Position numbers and translations under genes: made by a program. A model generated the notes under the pieces. That model saw only the letters and a list, made by a program, of their open reading frames with translations, was not told the DNA's origin and searched no databases. Below, one piece after another: positions 1 to 12,420 of a stretch of DNA of 64,000 nt; the first letter of the stretch is position 1, and the number at the start of each line of letters is the position of its first letter. Source of the DNA: Datnioides undecimradiatus (taxonomy: Eukaryota; Chordata; Actinopteri; Lobotiformes; Datnioididae); contig WARS01000095.1 in assembly GCA_008933995.1 (NCBI GenBank), forward strand, positions 186,001 to 250,000, given 5' to 3'.

Positions 1-19
1 GTGTGGCCTTTTCCAGCTT

Positions 20-43
20 CACACACACACACACACACACACA
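20..43. repeat. (CA)12 microsatellite
   Basis: Pure CA dinucleotide run. Two more CA runs follow at 143-158 and 191-211. Confidence 0.95.
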
Positions 44-689
44 GTGCTGCAGAGGGCAACACACTGACGGCACATGATCAACACAACTGAAGCCTTTGCA
101 TGACCACACACAGATAGTATATACATACAAACCTATCCTGTGCACACACACACACACCTTCGTGAACAGATTAACAGCATGGCAGTGAAACACACACACA
201 CACACACACACGTATCACCATCAGTGATGGAGGAGGTGGTTCCTGCTGCTCGAAGGGGAACAAACACTGTTCGCTGTGTAGAGGATTAAAGACAGCTTGT
301 CTACAAAACACACCGGTCCTCTCAACACCACGTCTGTTTACACACACACATACACACATGAGCGAGTGTGCTCAGCTGCAGGTCTGGCTAATTTACGTCA
401 CCAAGGACTGAGCAGGGAGGAGCGGGGCGGTGAATGTATTGATTGACGTCGGGGGGGGGGGTTATAGGTACATAGGTGGACCCCCAGGTCTCCTCTGAGA
501 GTAACAGCGCCCACGGGACCACTCAACACACTCCACACTGCCCATCCCTGGGCAGTCGAGCCCTTTAATTCAGTCAGGGCCCGCGGGACGGGGCCGCCGC
601 GAGCTGTCAGACAATCAAACGACATTAAAACAGAGCTGGCTGCAGCACGGCACTGTGACGGTGTGTTTAAAACGTGGGGAGTTCACCTC

Positions 690-716
690 AACACACACAC
701 ACACACACACACACAC
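690..716. repeat. (CA)13 microsatellite
   Basis: Pure CA run. A second interrupted run (CA blocks separated by GA) lies at about 821-858. Confidence 0.95.
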
Positions 717-2203
717 TCAGGCCAGCAGCCAGACATGAACTGAATCTCTACCAGGACCTCAAAGGTCAGCGTGCAGCAGCCAACTGTCTAAAAAAATCGG
801 CGTCGGCCTCTCTGCTGGAGACACACACAGACACACACACAGACACACACACACACACTGAACTGGTTCCATTTAACACATCATATTCAGGTGGGTAGGT
901 TTCACAAATCTAATGCATTTCATATCAAACACCACGTGATGCCGTATAGATTCAATCTAAAAGCACACAAACACTCACATCACTGCAGACAGCATAAACA
1001 CAAGGTGTGTGTGGGGGGGGGGCATCAGATGTCGGCCGTTGTCTAAACACTTTATTTGTAGATCTGAGGTTCGTTAACTCTGTGTCTTTATTTAATAATT
1101 GGGAGTTCAACATCTTTAAACTGTGGTTCAACGTCTCTAAATGTGATTTACATGACACATTTAATTTGTTTTATAAGTGTATAGATTTATAGGAAACTGA
1201 AGGTGGGACCGTTAAATCTTGCCGGCCAACTTCGGCCCGCAGACCCCAGTTTGGGCAGCCCCGACTCAATAAACAGCCTTACTCAGCTTTCTGGGGGCAG
1301 GCTTCTCCTCCTCCCCTCTGCCTCCCTCTGTCTTGTCCCTCGGTCAAAGGAGACGTACCCAGACCGCGGCAGGCTGTCAAACGTCTCCATGGCAAAGCAG
1401 ACGTGAGAGGAATCACGACGAGGTGGGCGAACATCCTCCTGCTTCACCTCCAGAGCGGTTCGCGGTATTGAGGCGGGTTTGAAGCTCGAGCCGCGCAAAC
1501 CGGAAGAGTTTTTGTTATTTTAACGGTTTATTTCTCCGCGTAGGAAGGAGGAGGGGCGGGCGGGGGCTCATTACCGGCCTGTAATGCTCATAATGAGGTT
1601 TGTGTCCGTGACACCGGACGCGTTTCCTCCATCCGACACACTGTAGCCAACTTGCACTCCCATTGGCGCGCGAGAGCACACGCGCAAACACGCGTGCAAC
1701 AGCACGAGCAACACCGGAGGAGACAGAAAATGGTAGCAGGAACAATGAGGTCACCGAGGCGCTGCCGGGAGCCTCGCGCTCACTCTCGGGGCGCGTAACA
1801 CGGACTTTCGAGTCTCCGGGGACACCGTCCCTTCACTGGACGCCAGAAATAAGCCCGCAGGCCGAGGACAGCGTCTGAAATACAGTCAGGCCAAACGATA
1901 AAGAGTCCCTTCTCTCCCCCTCAGCCCTCTTGGACTACAGCCTGTCCTGGCCCGGCTTTAAAATGCACCTGTTCGGGTTTGAAGCCAGAGGAATGAGCTT
2001 GGTGGGCTCCGGGCAGCTTCAGCTGTCCAACCCGCCGGGCACCGAGGGCGGGTAGGAGAGGCAGGAGGACGCAAGTGAAGGAGGCGAGGAAGGAGGGAGC
2101 AGGGCGGAGAGCGGCTGGTGAAAGCGGTAGCTGGGATAAGCAGCCCAGCAAGGCAGCTAATAACACAGCGACTGCCTAAAAATACCCCCGACCGCAGAGC
2201 CGT

Positions 2204-2221
2204 GCCGCCGCCGCCGCCGCC
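2204..2221. repeat. (GCC)6 trinucleotide repeat
   Basis: Six GCC triplets inside the CpG-rich region. Such runs are common in vertebrate 5' untranslated regions. Confidence 0.95.
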
Positions 2222-3013
2222 ACGAATCGCGGCGTGCACCAACACCGGGGAGCGGACCCGGATGTATCATCAAACGCACTGAATTTCACGCTCGGTCCCG
2301 GTGTGCGCAGTCATATTCCAGCAGCAAACACACAGCAGATAGTTCTCAGTACTACGTTGCTCTCCGAGTCGCTCTGCAGCTGTCTCCTCTACCCTGAATG
2401 TCGACTGCCCCAGTCCGACTTTCTCTTTCCAGCGACACACACACACAAGCGCTGCACAAAATCTGCACAACGGACACACACACACACCATTCGGCAGCAA
2501 AGAGACGTGATTTAAAAAAGAGACTGACCGTCAAATCTCCTCCAGGTTTATATCCCTCCCCGTGATCCAGGCTAAATCCTCCGCTCTCCTTCCTCCTCCT
2601 CCGTGCGGTGGGAAGGCAGCCTGGTGGCGACAGGGGAGCTCGGTTTTCCTCCTTCCCTTTCACGCAGAGTCGAGCGGACAAATATAGGCTCGCTGCTCGG
2701 TGTCAAATCTCCTGTCCCCCCCCTCCTGACTGGCGACAGGCTGTCTCTGGTGCTCCAAAGTTGGACGGCGGAAGCCTCGCTCACGGTAACAACGATAAAA
2801 AATGATAATAATAGAAAAAGCGGCGCCCGGACTTCACGTTAAACCACAGGCGAAATCCTAAAGTAGAACAGAAATATGAGGTGTAAAAACAAGAATGAAT
2901 GGAGAAATGTTGGATTGAGACACAAAGAATGTAAAAAAGGAGGCAGAGGAAATCACATCGAGTGGTGTGGTGGTAAAATCACTGCCTGGAGCTCCACCGG
3001 CGCGGCCGCGACA

Positions 3014-3053
3014 CCGGGAACCGGGAACCGGGAACCGGGAACCGGGAACCGGG
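3014..3053. repeat. Heptamer minisatellite (CCGGGAA)5.7
   Basis: Five full and one partial copies of CCGGGAA in perfect tandem, directly abutting a CTG run. In the complement it would read as a seven-residue Pro/Gly/Ser/Arg/Phe/Val repeat, but coding is not supported. Confidence 0.95.
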
Positions 3054-3077
3054 CTGCTGCTGCTGCTGCTGCTGCTG
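3054..3077. repeat. (CTG)8 trinucleotide repeat
   Basis: Eight uninterrupted CTG triplets that start where the CCGGGAA heptamer array ends. Confidence 0.95.
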
Positions 3078-3182
3078 TCGGACCTCAGACCTCCACGGCT
3101 GCACCGCGTCCCGAGACTCCCGAGGTCCTCCACACAAATGTCCGCTGCCGAGCCTGAAGGATGAATTTCCACCCGGAGGAGG

Positions 3183-3216
3183 AGTGGAGAGAGAGAGAGG
3201 GGGGGGGGGGGGGGGG
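3183..3216. repeat. GA run followed by an 18-bp G homopolymer
   Basis: A (GA)n stretch leads into 18 consecutive G at 3199-3216. G-runs of this length can form quadruplexes and are prone to sequencing error. Confidence 0.9.
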
Positions 3217-3239
3217 CAGTGCCTTTGCATTCTCTGAAT

Positions 3240-3355
3240 TACTCCACCCCCAAACTGCCTCCCCCCTCTCTCCCCCCACCTTCCATTCACTACATCCACT
3301 CTCTCCCTATCCTCCCTTCTCTTCTTTTACTTTTTGTCTTTTTCCTTCGCTCGCT
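3240..3355. repeat. Pyrimidine-rich tract
   Basis: About 115 bp consisting almost only of C and T, low complexity. Open frames over it are Pro/Ser/Leu-rich and spurious. Confidence 0.8.
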
Positions 3356-3360
3356 TCATT

Positions 3361-6300
3361 CTGATTGGTTCAGCGCTGCAGAGTTGGATCCGATCAGATC
3401 AATTGATCTGGCTCTGCACTCATGATTATTTAATGTTAACTAACCGTCATTTAGCCAACTCCTCCTCTCTCCGATTAAAAATAAAGATAACCAAGTTGTT
3501 TTTTCTCCATTTTGTGTTGCTGAAAAGGACCAAAGCCGCCTTTCAGACGCGTCTCTGTGAAGTAAAAGCCTCATTTATTTGTCCAACTTAGCCGCCGTTG
3601 CTCATATTGACTTTATGGACACGCTGACAGCACCTGGAGTGGTTTTATATGCACTCGTGCATTTTAGCGCCGCATCAAATAAGGCTTGATTGGATATAAA
3701 AGCTCGACTAAGTGTTCTATGAATTCATAAAATCCTTCTTTGTCCGCGGTAAAAGCCTCGTGCTTCTTCCCGTGTAGTAATGGCTTTTTCTGGTCTTTCG
3801 CTGAGAGTGGGTGTCGTGTTCGCCCCTCAGGACTGAGCTGTAACCTCACGCCAGCGGCCACGAACCCCAGCAGCACGGGAGTGTTAGTTAGCTTTCAAGA
3901 AACTGTGGCTTTTCATAGCAAACGGTTTGATTTGGCTCCGTTTGCTGGGCCTCAGCGCTGATGGAGGGTCGCCGGCCCAAACCGGCAAACTGTGAGTGAG
4001 AAACACTTTACGCTGCCGCGCCGATGCCCATGAGCAAGGCTTAACGTGCTGTGGTGGAGCCGGCGCGCGTGGTGGCGGTCCCGCTCATCAGGAGCAGTTT
4101 AAGGCTCCGTGTTAGGTTCAAGGACCCTTCAACATGATGTTAACCGGAGTCAAAACAAGAGCACCGGACTCTGGGTTAGAAATACGTTTGGCTGTCCGGC
4201 AGCATGGCAAGGAGGCAGGACTCCGCTGTGTGTGCAGATGTTCTCACTGTCACCTGCAGACCTGAGGGGCCGACCGCCTCTGATTCCTCTCAGCCTTCTT
4301 CTGCCGGCAGATCTCAGGCAGGTGTCACTTTTCACTTTTCAGTCTCACCGAGGGACTGAGGGAAACGTGGAACTCGGCTCCGCTCGTTAAGTTTGTTTCA
4401 TTTCGTTTATGTTTAATCGGTGGCTGAGAGTCTCCGCAGATCAAACGAGGGGAGCGTCTGAGGATGAGAGCCGAGCATCGGCGAGCGGCGTAGAGAGGTG
4501 TGTTCTGAGAGAGGAGGCGCGTCGTTGGCTCTCCTGCCATTAAAGCAGCCATTGAAGTGAAGTGGAGTGATAGGGCGGAAAGCGATACGATTGAGGGGGA
4601 ACAGGAGCGAAACACGTCCTGGAAATTGTTGGTATTTTGTCAGAGAACTGGGCCGACTCTGTGAGAGCGTTATTATAACTGACAGCAGACATTGTCCCTA
4701 TTGTGTAGAAGAAGAAGACGACGACTCCGGGGCTGAGTCAGATAACTGAAAATGTTTTGCTAAATGTCACAAATCAAAAAGCCAAAATTGGACAATTGAC
4801 CAGTTGATCCTCGGCTTCTGGAGCGACGCCCAGACTGCAGGACGCTGAGGTTATGTGACAGATGGGAGTCGACTCTGTGAAGTTTGGATGAAACACGTGC
4901 ACGAGCACAAAGAAAAAGCATTTTGAATCTGGAATAAAGCACAAATCAAATTGCACTGTGAGGCTTCTCCTCCACTGTCACATTTCCACCTTTAAATCTT
5001 CCTGAGCTCAAGGAAAGTGATGTAAAGTGGTTATACAGAGGATCCTGGCGCCGAGCCGGCTGCAGCTGCTGTGGTCCAAGGCTGGGGCAGATCCTGGTGG
5101 GGCGCCCTGCAGGGGGGCGTCTGAGCCGGGCGCCGCGGGGAGTCCTGAGTCATCCGATGGAAGGTGGAGCTGAGGTGATGGCGGGTGCACACAGAGGAGT
5201 GAGGCACTCAGCTCCATCAGCCAGCAAACAGCAAACACAGTGCGTTTAACCTCATCTGGCTCTGAATCAGTGTAACCCTCCGTGTTTGTTCCAACGCTCA
5301 AATCAAATTCCTCCAAATGTCCCGCCTCCATGACGCTTCCCCACGCTGTCTGGTCTGAGGTCGGAGAGCTCAGCAGCTCGTTTTGAGGAATCGAGGCCCA
5401 TTAGCCGTGTTAGCATGCAGGACTGTACTGAGCTACATGCTAAAGTCATTAGCATCTGTACTAACTACGATTTAACAGTCGACCTGTTGTTTTACTAATA
5501 AGAGAAAATCAGCCTCATGGCGGCGCTGGAGAGAAAATACAGATCCACCTGATATTAATCAGAGAGTCTGGACCAACAGAAGGATGCATCGATCAAAAAC
5601 AGACGTGTGCCGCTAGCGTAACGAGAGGAGGCCGAACAGACGAACCTACCTTAAACTTAAACAGCGTTTCAGGGCTTTAAACAGACTTTGAACCTTTACC
5701 TGCAGCAGACGGATCAATCAGATTAATAAATGAGTGTGAACTCTGGTGACCTCGGTGTTTTGGTGTGTAAACTGCAGCGGCTGCCTGTTGGCGAGCTCAG
5801 ACTGTCGCTAACGTAATGGACTCCCAGGCTCGTCCTGCTCAGCGCAGCAGCCGCGCTCGCTGCTGCAGGAGGTGTTCGCTGCTCCTAACATCTTCAGACA
5901 GGCCAGGCTTTACCGAGGGGGGCGGTGTTTCAGTTTTCATGACAGTACATGACAGAGGCGTGGATGAGAGGAGAAGTAGGAGTAAACCAACGCCACGGAG
6001 GGAGACAGGAGAGAGGGAGAGAGGACGGCCCGGGAGGGAGGGGAGGGGAGAGGAGGCAGAAGTGATATTGAGTCTGACAAAGACAGAAAGTGTGCGAGCT
6101 GCAGAGAGAGAAGGTATGATACTACTATAACCTGCCAAAGACAGAGAGAGAGCGGGACGAGACAGGAATATGTTGCAGGCCGGCGCGTGTCAGGCAGGGC
6201 AGTAATGGAGCTGTGCAGAGGAAGCAGCAGCTGCTGGCACAAGCATTTAAAGTCACATTACACAGTTTGGTTTTAATAGTTCAATAAACAGCCCTCGACA

Positions 6301-6654
6301 TGAAAACAGGAAATGATGGCGGCTCCGTTCAGCTTCATTTCACGAGAGGAGGCCCGTCGCAAATTTAAAATGTTGTAATCGATTCAAAGCGCAGCGCTCA
6401 CAGTCGCCACATCCATCCAGAGCCGATGCAGCGAGCGGCCCAGCTTCATTTCTAATCGTCTCTGTGAATGTTGCCCCGGATCCAGGCGACCGTCACCTCT
6501 CACTGCTTCTTCGGCGGCTCTTAACCCCACTTTTACCCTCTGATCCGATGACGCGCTGTAACTCGTGGGTGGAGTTTCACCTCAGTGCTCGACGGGGAAA
6601 AGCAACTTTACTCACAACAGAAGCAGGTTGTGAATCAGAGAGAGAGAAGCCAAG
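3361..6654. other. Unique non-genic sequence, nothing assignable
   Basis: No recognisable gene. A 16-bp perfect palindrome (CAGATCAATTGATCTG) lies at 3395-3410. A minus-strand frame at 5331-5008 begins with an acidic, protein-like stretch but turns Pro/Ala-rich and matches nothing I know. Confidence 0.6.
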
Positions 6655-6660
6655 ACACGA

Positions 6661-6676
6661 AAGGGGGGGGGGGGGG
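6661..6676. repeat. G homopolymer
   Basis: A G-run of about 15 bp. A matching C-run lies at 6896-6906. Confidence 0.9.
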
Positions 6677-6929
6677 CAGGGGTGGGAGGCATTTACATGC
6701 ACCTGGGGGGCACAGGTGAGGTGTCGGGGTGGGGAGGTAACACCCCCTCGCTGCACAGCTCTCCGTCTCCCAGTCTGAATGCAGGGAAGGCGTCAGGCAA
6801 GCTGGGGCTCATCCGTGAGGCCGTGTCTAATGAAAAGTGACAACTCCCTTCTCCCGGAGAGCCTTCCTGTTTTGCTAGGCTTCAAATCCTATTTGCCCCC
6901 CCCCCGCATCCACACCACCTCCCACATCA

Positions 6930-7320
6930 TCACCACCACTCTCCGTGTCTCTCCTCTCATCCTCCTCTCACTTCTCTAATGATTGTTCCCCGCTTTCTGC
7001 AGAATGTGTCGCTATTATATTTTAAATATTGTAATTGTCCCCTGGTGAAAGGGAGGGAGAGAGAGGGAGAGAGCGGGAGAGAGGGGGAGAGAGAGGGTGA
7101 GAGAGGGAGGGAGGGAGAGAGAGGGAGAGAGAGGCGGCTTTTACACGTGTGATAATCAGGTCGCACGCTGGGACCAGATTCTGAGCGGCAGCAGAGAGAG
7201 AGGCGGCCTGACAGTGTAATTTGGAAGATAGCAGGTTAAATTGATTATTGAATGGCAGGTATTCAGAGCATGTCAGATTATCTGATGAGCGTGCGATAGG
7301 AAAACTTTGCGCTGTACTCA
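6930..7320. promoter_or_regulatory. Candidate conserved non-coding element, interrupted by a GA-rich tract
   Basis: AT-rich regulatory-style words (atattttaaatattgtaat near 7017; gataatcagg near 7150; aaattgattattgaat near 7237; gattatctgatg near 7275) flank a purine tract. This composition is typical of developmental enhancers. Conservation cannot be checked here. Confidence 0.3.
7050..7135. repeat. Purine (GAGAGGGA)n tract
   Basis: About 85 bp almost entirely G and A in GAGAGGG-type words, a potential triplex-forming mirror repeat. Confidence 0.9.
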
Positions 7321-7693
7321 ATCAATCCACAGGAAAGATAAACCGCCGCTCTGATACGACGACTCTCCGATCTGCGGCGCGCGTTTGTAAGTCGATGAAG
7401 CAAAACAGCTTTCATCTGCGGCGCGTCGGGGTGTCCTGCAGCGAGCCAACCCGCCTCTGCAGCAGCACGAGGATCTGTTTTTACAGACACCATTATTTTC
7501 TGCATGTGTGTGCATGAAAGCGTGTGTGTGTGTGTGTTTTCCGCTCCCGTGCCTATTAGGGCAGGCAGTGCAGGATACAGTATGTGGGTTAGGGTGCCGG
7601 CCTCCTTGTTAATATTTCATCTCAGTGCTGGCAGAAAGAAGTGGGGCAGAGAAACACAGAAGGCCTTATGTGACGGAGACGCTCTGCAAGGGG

Positions 7694-8051
7694 CTGTGTG
7701 TTTCTGTGTGTGTGTGTTTCTGTGTGTGTGTGTGTTTCTGTGTGTGTGTGTTTCTGTGTGTTTCTGTGTGTGTTTCTGTGTGTTTCTGTGTGTGTGTTTC
7801 TGTGTGTGTGTGTTTCTGTCTGTGTGTTTCTGTGTGTGTGTGTTTCTGTGTGTGTGTGTGTGTGTTTCTGTGTGTGTGTGTTTCTGTGTGTGTGTGTGTG
7901 TTTCTGTGTGTGTGTGTGTTTCTGTGTGTGTGTGTTTCTGTCTGTGTGTGTTTCTGTCTGTGTGTTTCTGTGTGTGTGTTTCTGTGTGTGTGTGTTTCTG
8001 TGTGTGTGTGTTTCTGTCTGTGTGTGTGTGTTTCTGTGTGTGTGTGTGTTT
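7694..8051. repeat. GT-rich minisatellite, TTTCTG(TG)n units
   Basis: A 358-bp array of units made of TTTCTG followed by variable TG runs (10 to 20 bp per unit), sometimes TTTCTGTC. Because it contains no stop codons, open frames of more than 100 codons appear on both strands in several frames (CVFLCV and THTET type). These are artefacts of the repeat and not genes. A short (GT)8 run precedes it at 7522-7538. Confidence 0.95.
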
Positions 8052-9296
8052 CCAATACTGTGCTTATTCCTTATTGATCTGTGGCTGTGTTGCATCAGTT
8101 CACTGTTGGAATATCTTTGCATGTATGAGCGTTTCCATCTCTGCACACCAACACATCATCACTGCGCCCGGCACATGCGTGCTCTGTTTCATCATGTGTT
8201 GCCCTCTCGTCTTATTGCTGTGATCATGTTAGTCATGTGTGTGCGTGTAAAGCTCGCTGTGCTGTCACTGAAGTGAATGCAATATGACACTTTTGTCCAG
8301 AGATGATGTCACGGACGTGTCAGCTGCAGTCCACGCGTACGGCCGTATGTATGCATGTCCCGACTCGCTGCAGGGACTCGTTAATCCCAGTGCATTAGCA
8401 GCACGTTAAATAAACATGTCGTGGGACGGGAGGAAAGATATTTCTCCTGGTTCCAGCCTGTACCTGGGACGCATGACCCACCTAATCCGTTTATATAACG
8501 AGGAACGACATTACACTTTTAAACATGCTATATTAATTAAATGACGGCCGCTGATGGTTCTTCATATATAACCTAAAAAGACCAAACGGACGTTAAATCA
8601 CAATACGTTCATTCCCAAAACACAAGACGATGTCTAGTTTTATCACAATATCAATATGAAATCACAAGAATCCACAGCTGTAATGGTAGTAATACCCCGC
8701 CGTGCGTCTCCAAATCTCAGATTTTAAAATCAGTTCAAAATCGCCTTTGATGACACAGAGTCACAGGACGCGGTTCTGTTCCCGCCACAGACCCTGCAGC
8801 GCTCAGTGGAGTACCGGTTCCCTGATTGAGACGTTTGTCAGGATCTCCCAGCTCAGCTTTTCCCTCTTTCCAACTCTTCCCACTTCAGATAGACGTTGCC
8901 TAGCAACTCTCGCAACAGGAAGTCTCAGATAGGGGAACTGTATCACGACATTTAAGAAGAGACAAGCAGAATCAAATAAGCGTTTGCAGTGCTTTAATTC
9001 AATAAGGTGGCGTTTTGTTGGTCAGTTGCTTTGGTGCGTATCTCCATGAGCCAACACAAATCAGGCGGTTTGTTTGAATATTAAAGATCCCCAGCTCCAC
9101 AGAGTGTGATCAAGATCTCCCCGGGCAAGTCGGCGCTGACAGTCGAGGATGCAAATCAAACAGAACCGAGGAAACTGTTGAGAGAGGCGTTTTTTGGGGC
9201 CGCGTTGCCATGGTGATGACACAAGCAACTGCCAGCCGCCCGGGAATGTCAACAGACATTCAGACATTTAGTCTGACTCAACCTGATGAAGCATGG
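8052..9296. other. Unique non-genic sequence
   Basis: Nothing assignable was seen. No splice-bounded open frame or repeat family was recognised. Confidence 0.6.

Positions 9297-9328
<32 letters not shown>
9297..9328. repeat. (GT)n microsatellite
   Basis: A GT run of about 32 bp with one GC interruption near its 3' end. Confidence 0.95.
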
Positions 9329-11433
9329 AATGAATAATAAAGCAGAGAAACTGTTGGAAACAGTGAAGCTGCAGACACTGAGCACGCGGCCGCACACAGG
9401 GTGAGATGAAGGCGCAGTGATTGAAACACAGAGGTCTGTGGGTGGAGGTCTTTTGTTCACACCTCCGTTTTATTTATGTATTCACTCTGACACCGTGAGG
9501 AAACTCATGCAACATCTGAACATTCCCCGAACTCGCTGTGGGAGGACATTTCAACACGGGAATCCTTCGTTCTTCGTTTCTGGGAAAGTTGTGTTTATTT
9601 CCAGCGCTGAGACGCGATAATTGCAGTAATGAGCGGAAACAGTTCTGCCGTCGCTGTTGAGGCTGGTGCAGAATCACAGGAATTAAAATGACTTGTGAAA
9701 AACACAACCGGGCAGTTTTTGCAGGTTTCGCCTTTAATTCGGTTTCAAGCATTAAGGCGGTTACAGCGGCCAGTGCCTTCCTGACGGTATGACGGTGGCC
9801 CCAGAATCATCATGTGACAGAGGAGCTGTCCAAAGTGAAATCAGAGGAGCGAGAGCCGAGGGGAGAGGGAGAAAGGATTTTGTTAAGTTCCTGATAAGAG
9901 CATATTATAGCCAGTAGAGGGGGGAGATATGGGAGAGGGGCTATGATTCAGTGGGGACAAGGGGACGTGAGGCACTTCTCTGGGAGATGAGTTTTCAGCC
10001 TGTGGTGGAAGATAACTCTGATGTTCCGGCTGGAGCAGGCCTGGAGGTGTCACACTGAGCCCTCTTGGCTTTCGCAGCCTTTTCAAAGCTCACTCATGCA
10101 TTCTGAATTCCCTCCGTGGAAAGCATCAGGCTGTCCTCCTCCTCACGGTGTTCGGTCATCGCCTGGTAGCGCTGACGTCAGACTGCTCTGCCGGGCTCTG
10201 TGCGGCTGCACGGGTCTGCAGCAGGCCGTCCGCGATCACAAGCTGCGTTAGCATGAGCGGACAAAGACGAAGCCGAGCGCAGATTTGTTTTTATTTGATG
10301 CAGCAAGCGACGGCCAGGACGTGACGCCGGGACAGCTCGCTGCTGGTTGGTGGAGACTAATGAAGCAACAACCAATGACACGACAGAAACTTCTGAGCAT
10401 TTATAGAGATGATAAACATGTCTGCAGCTAAGCGTGATGGAGCAGCTGCTAACGCTAACGCTGCAGCCTGTTGCTCACCGCTGCACGGTCCGTCTGGACT
10501 CAGGGTTGACCTCTGATCCTTTGTCGCTGACTCATTCATCAGCTCTGCTCTGCAGCGCAGCTGTTTCTGTTCGTAGCTTCATTAAAATTACGGTTTTGGA
10601 CACATGAACTCAGCAGAATCATGGAAAACAGCTTGCAGTTGAACTCTCAGCTGTGTATTTCAAATGTTTCCACGTAATGGGCTGGGTTTCATGTTCATGA
10701 AGACAAATTCAGGCACAAAGTGTAAAGTGTGGAGGCCAGACGGTTTATCATGACAATAAGGGCGGAGGAGAGATGTAAACGAGCTTCTGTTTGTTGGTCT
10801 TTGTGCAGTTACGCTTGGTCCCCGGAGCATGCAGCTGAGTTCGGCCTGCGTCACTGCGGACACTCAGCCGTGTTTAAAATGTGATGTAACAGCTCCCAGG
10901 GACCCGCCCGACATCACGGCAGTAACATGTGGGACTTCTGGTTTTAGCGTGTGGCGTTTAACTCACGTGAGGTGATTGGTTACACGCGTTAATGCTCGGA
11001 CTGTGTATCTGTCACCGAGCAGGGCTGCGCACTCAGAGTTCATCGCAGCCCTGTTTTCTCCAGTGGAGTCCAGCTCTGTGCATATCGCTGCGCTTCGTCC
11101 CACTGCCCCGTCCCGCTGCCCCGCACGCTCCTGCCTCCGATGCTCTTCATGGAGGTACAATGACCGTCAGCTGTCCTCGTCCTCGCCTGTGTGTGACCTC
11201 ACGTCTTCGCTCAGGCCTGTGCTGAGGCCGAGCTGGGACGTACGTCACGCGCCAGCCTGCCGGGGAACGCTGCCGTGAAACTGATAAGAATCTGGGCGGC
11301 GGTCTCTGGAAACAAACAGGGGTCCCGTGGCATAATTAGCAAATCAAAAAGGGCGAGCAGCGGGGTTTGACAGATGAGACAACAGCGATAAATGTCAGCG
11401 GTTAATGCCCCGACACGCCCTCCCTGCTCCGAG
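9329..11433. other. Unique non-genic sequence
   Basis: Nothing assignable was seen. Clusters such as gctaacgctaacgct near 10450 are typical low-information fish intergenic words. Confidence 0.6.
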
Positions 11434-11800
11434 CACGCACACGCACACACACACTGAGGCATTCCAGTACGTACACAGATACATGAATAGAAAGATTCCC
11501 ACACACAAGAATGCACAAACACTTTCTGCACCTGTTGCGTGATCAATAACCATTTGTAGATGCAAGAGCCTCCCAGATCCCCAACCTAATTACAGCCCAT
11601 ATAGAGAATATTGGAGAGCCGGTCGCATCTGTGTGTGTGTGTGTGTGTGCAACACTGTCTCCTTTTATCCTGCTCTCTTACATACAAATGAGCAAATCTG
11701 TTTGCCTATATGCTCACTTGTGTTTGTGCACAGATGTATGAACGCACAGAAGAATAAACATAAGAGCTGATTTCTGTGTGTGTCTGTGTGTGTGTGTTTT
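11434..11800. repeat. Cluster of short CA/GT tracts
   Basis: CA run at 11434-11454, GT run at 11630-11649 and interrupted GT run at 11775-11797. Between them (11550-11625) lies unique AT-rich sequence that could belong to the regulatory block that follows. Confidence 0.85.
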
Positions 11801-11849
11801 CACTCTTCTCTCTGCTTCTATCCGTTCCTCTGTCCTCGGGCCACACACA

Positions 11850-12420
11850 CCAGGTCACTAAGGTATTCAGTGAATTTCAGGGGAACATGCAAAGTCACGC
11901 CATTGATCCATTGTTGCAGGAGGAGGGGTCCTATCTGGAATCACCCCTCGGGCGTCGTTGGCTGCAGGAATGTGAAAACAGAAGACGTCTGCTTTGGTAC
12001 TGTAGGGCGCACATTGATCACCGAGACACGGAGGGACAGTCCCTTTGGAAAATAATGGTGACACAGGCGACATAATGGATCTTAACTCCCGGTCTGTCAT
12101 TAAGTGCTGAAGTTAATGAGGTGGGGCTCCTGACGGGGCTTGCTGCTGGGCCCGGCGCTGCCCTGCAGAGGATCACATGCACCTTGAAGTTTGCCTCCTC
12201 TCTCCTGATCGTATCTGTTTACCCAACGTCCCAGATTCTCGCTTTGTTAAAAATCCAATTTGTCTCGACTTAAAGCGAGCTGACAGAGTCCTGGTACAGT
12301 TTAGTGACGAGCTGGCAGCAGTAATGATTTGCCAATTGTGAAAATACTCCCAGAGAATGGAGCGAGCGGGCCAAACAAACAGACTTTGCATTTTTAATGT
12401 TTGAAAGTCAGTGAACAGGA
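11850..12420. promoter_or_regulatory. Candidate conserved non-coding element
   Basis: Unique, non-repetitive sequence containing several developmental-enhancer-type words: CCATTGATCC and CATTGTTG (SOX-like) near 11900-11918, GTCATTAAGTGCTGAAGTTAATGAGG near 12097-12121 (homeodomain/NKX-like), and AATGATTTGCCAATTGTG near 12322. A plus-strand frame stays open across 11776-12075 but starts in a GT repeat and matches no family, so I favour non-coding. Confidence 0.35.

Larger units (their letters stand above)
1..1430. other. Non-genic flank, CA-microsatellite rich
   Basis: No gene is seen. The stretch holds several CA tracts (listed separately where long), a G-run after a short GT tract near 1003-1021, and otherwise unique sequence. 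Short open frames here are made mostly of VCVCV or THTHT repeats and are not credible. Confidence 0.7.
1430..3180. promoter_or_regulatory. CpG-rich region, possible CpG-island promoter
   Basis: CG dinucleotides and GC-rich words are much denser here than elsewhere in the window. Examples are the ggcgcgcg and acgcgt clusters at 1665-1700, a (GCC)6 run at 2204-2221, and GC boxes around 1553-1565. An inverted CCAAT box (CCATTGG) lies near 1660. These are usual properties of a vertebrate CpG-island promoter or 5' exon. Open frames on both strands run through it, for example a minus-strand frame at 2166-1921 with a hydrophobic start, but none matches a family I recognise. Neither the transcription direction nor an exon boundary can be set from sequence alone. 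Confidence 0.45.

Noticed and set aside
5008..5331. 107-codon minus-strand frame beginning with an acidic stretch
   Set aside because: It looks protein-like for about 30 residues, but no family is recognised and no splice or promoter context supports it.
7504..8276. Open frames of 129-239 codons on both strands (CVFLCV and THTET)
   Set aside because: They are translations of the TTTCTG(TG)n minisatellite, open in several frames on both strands.
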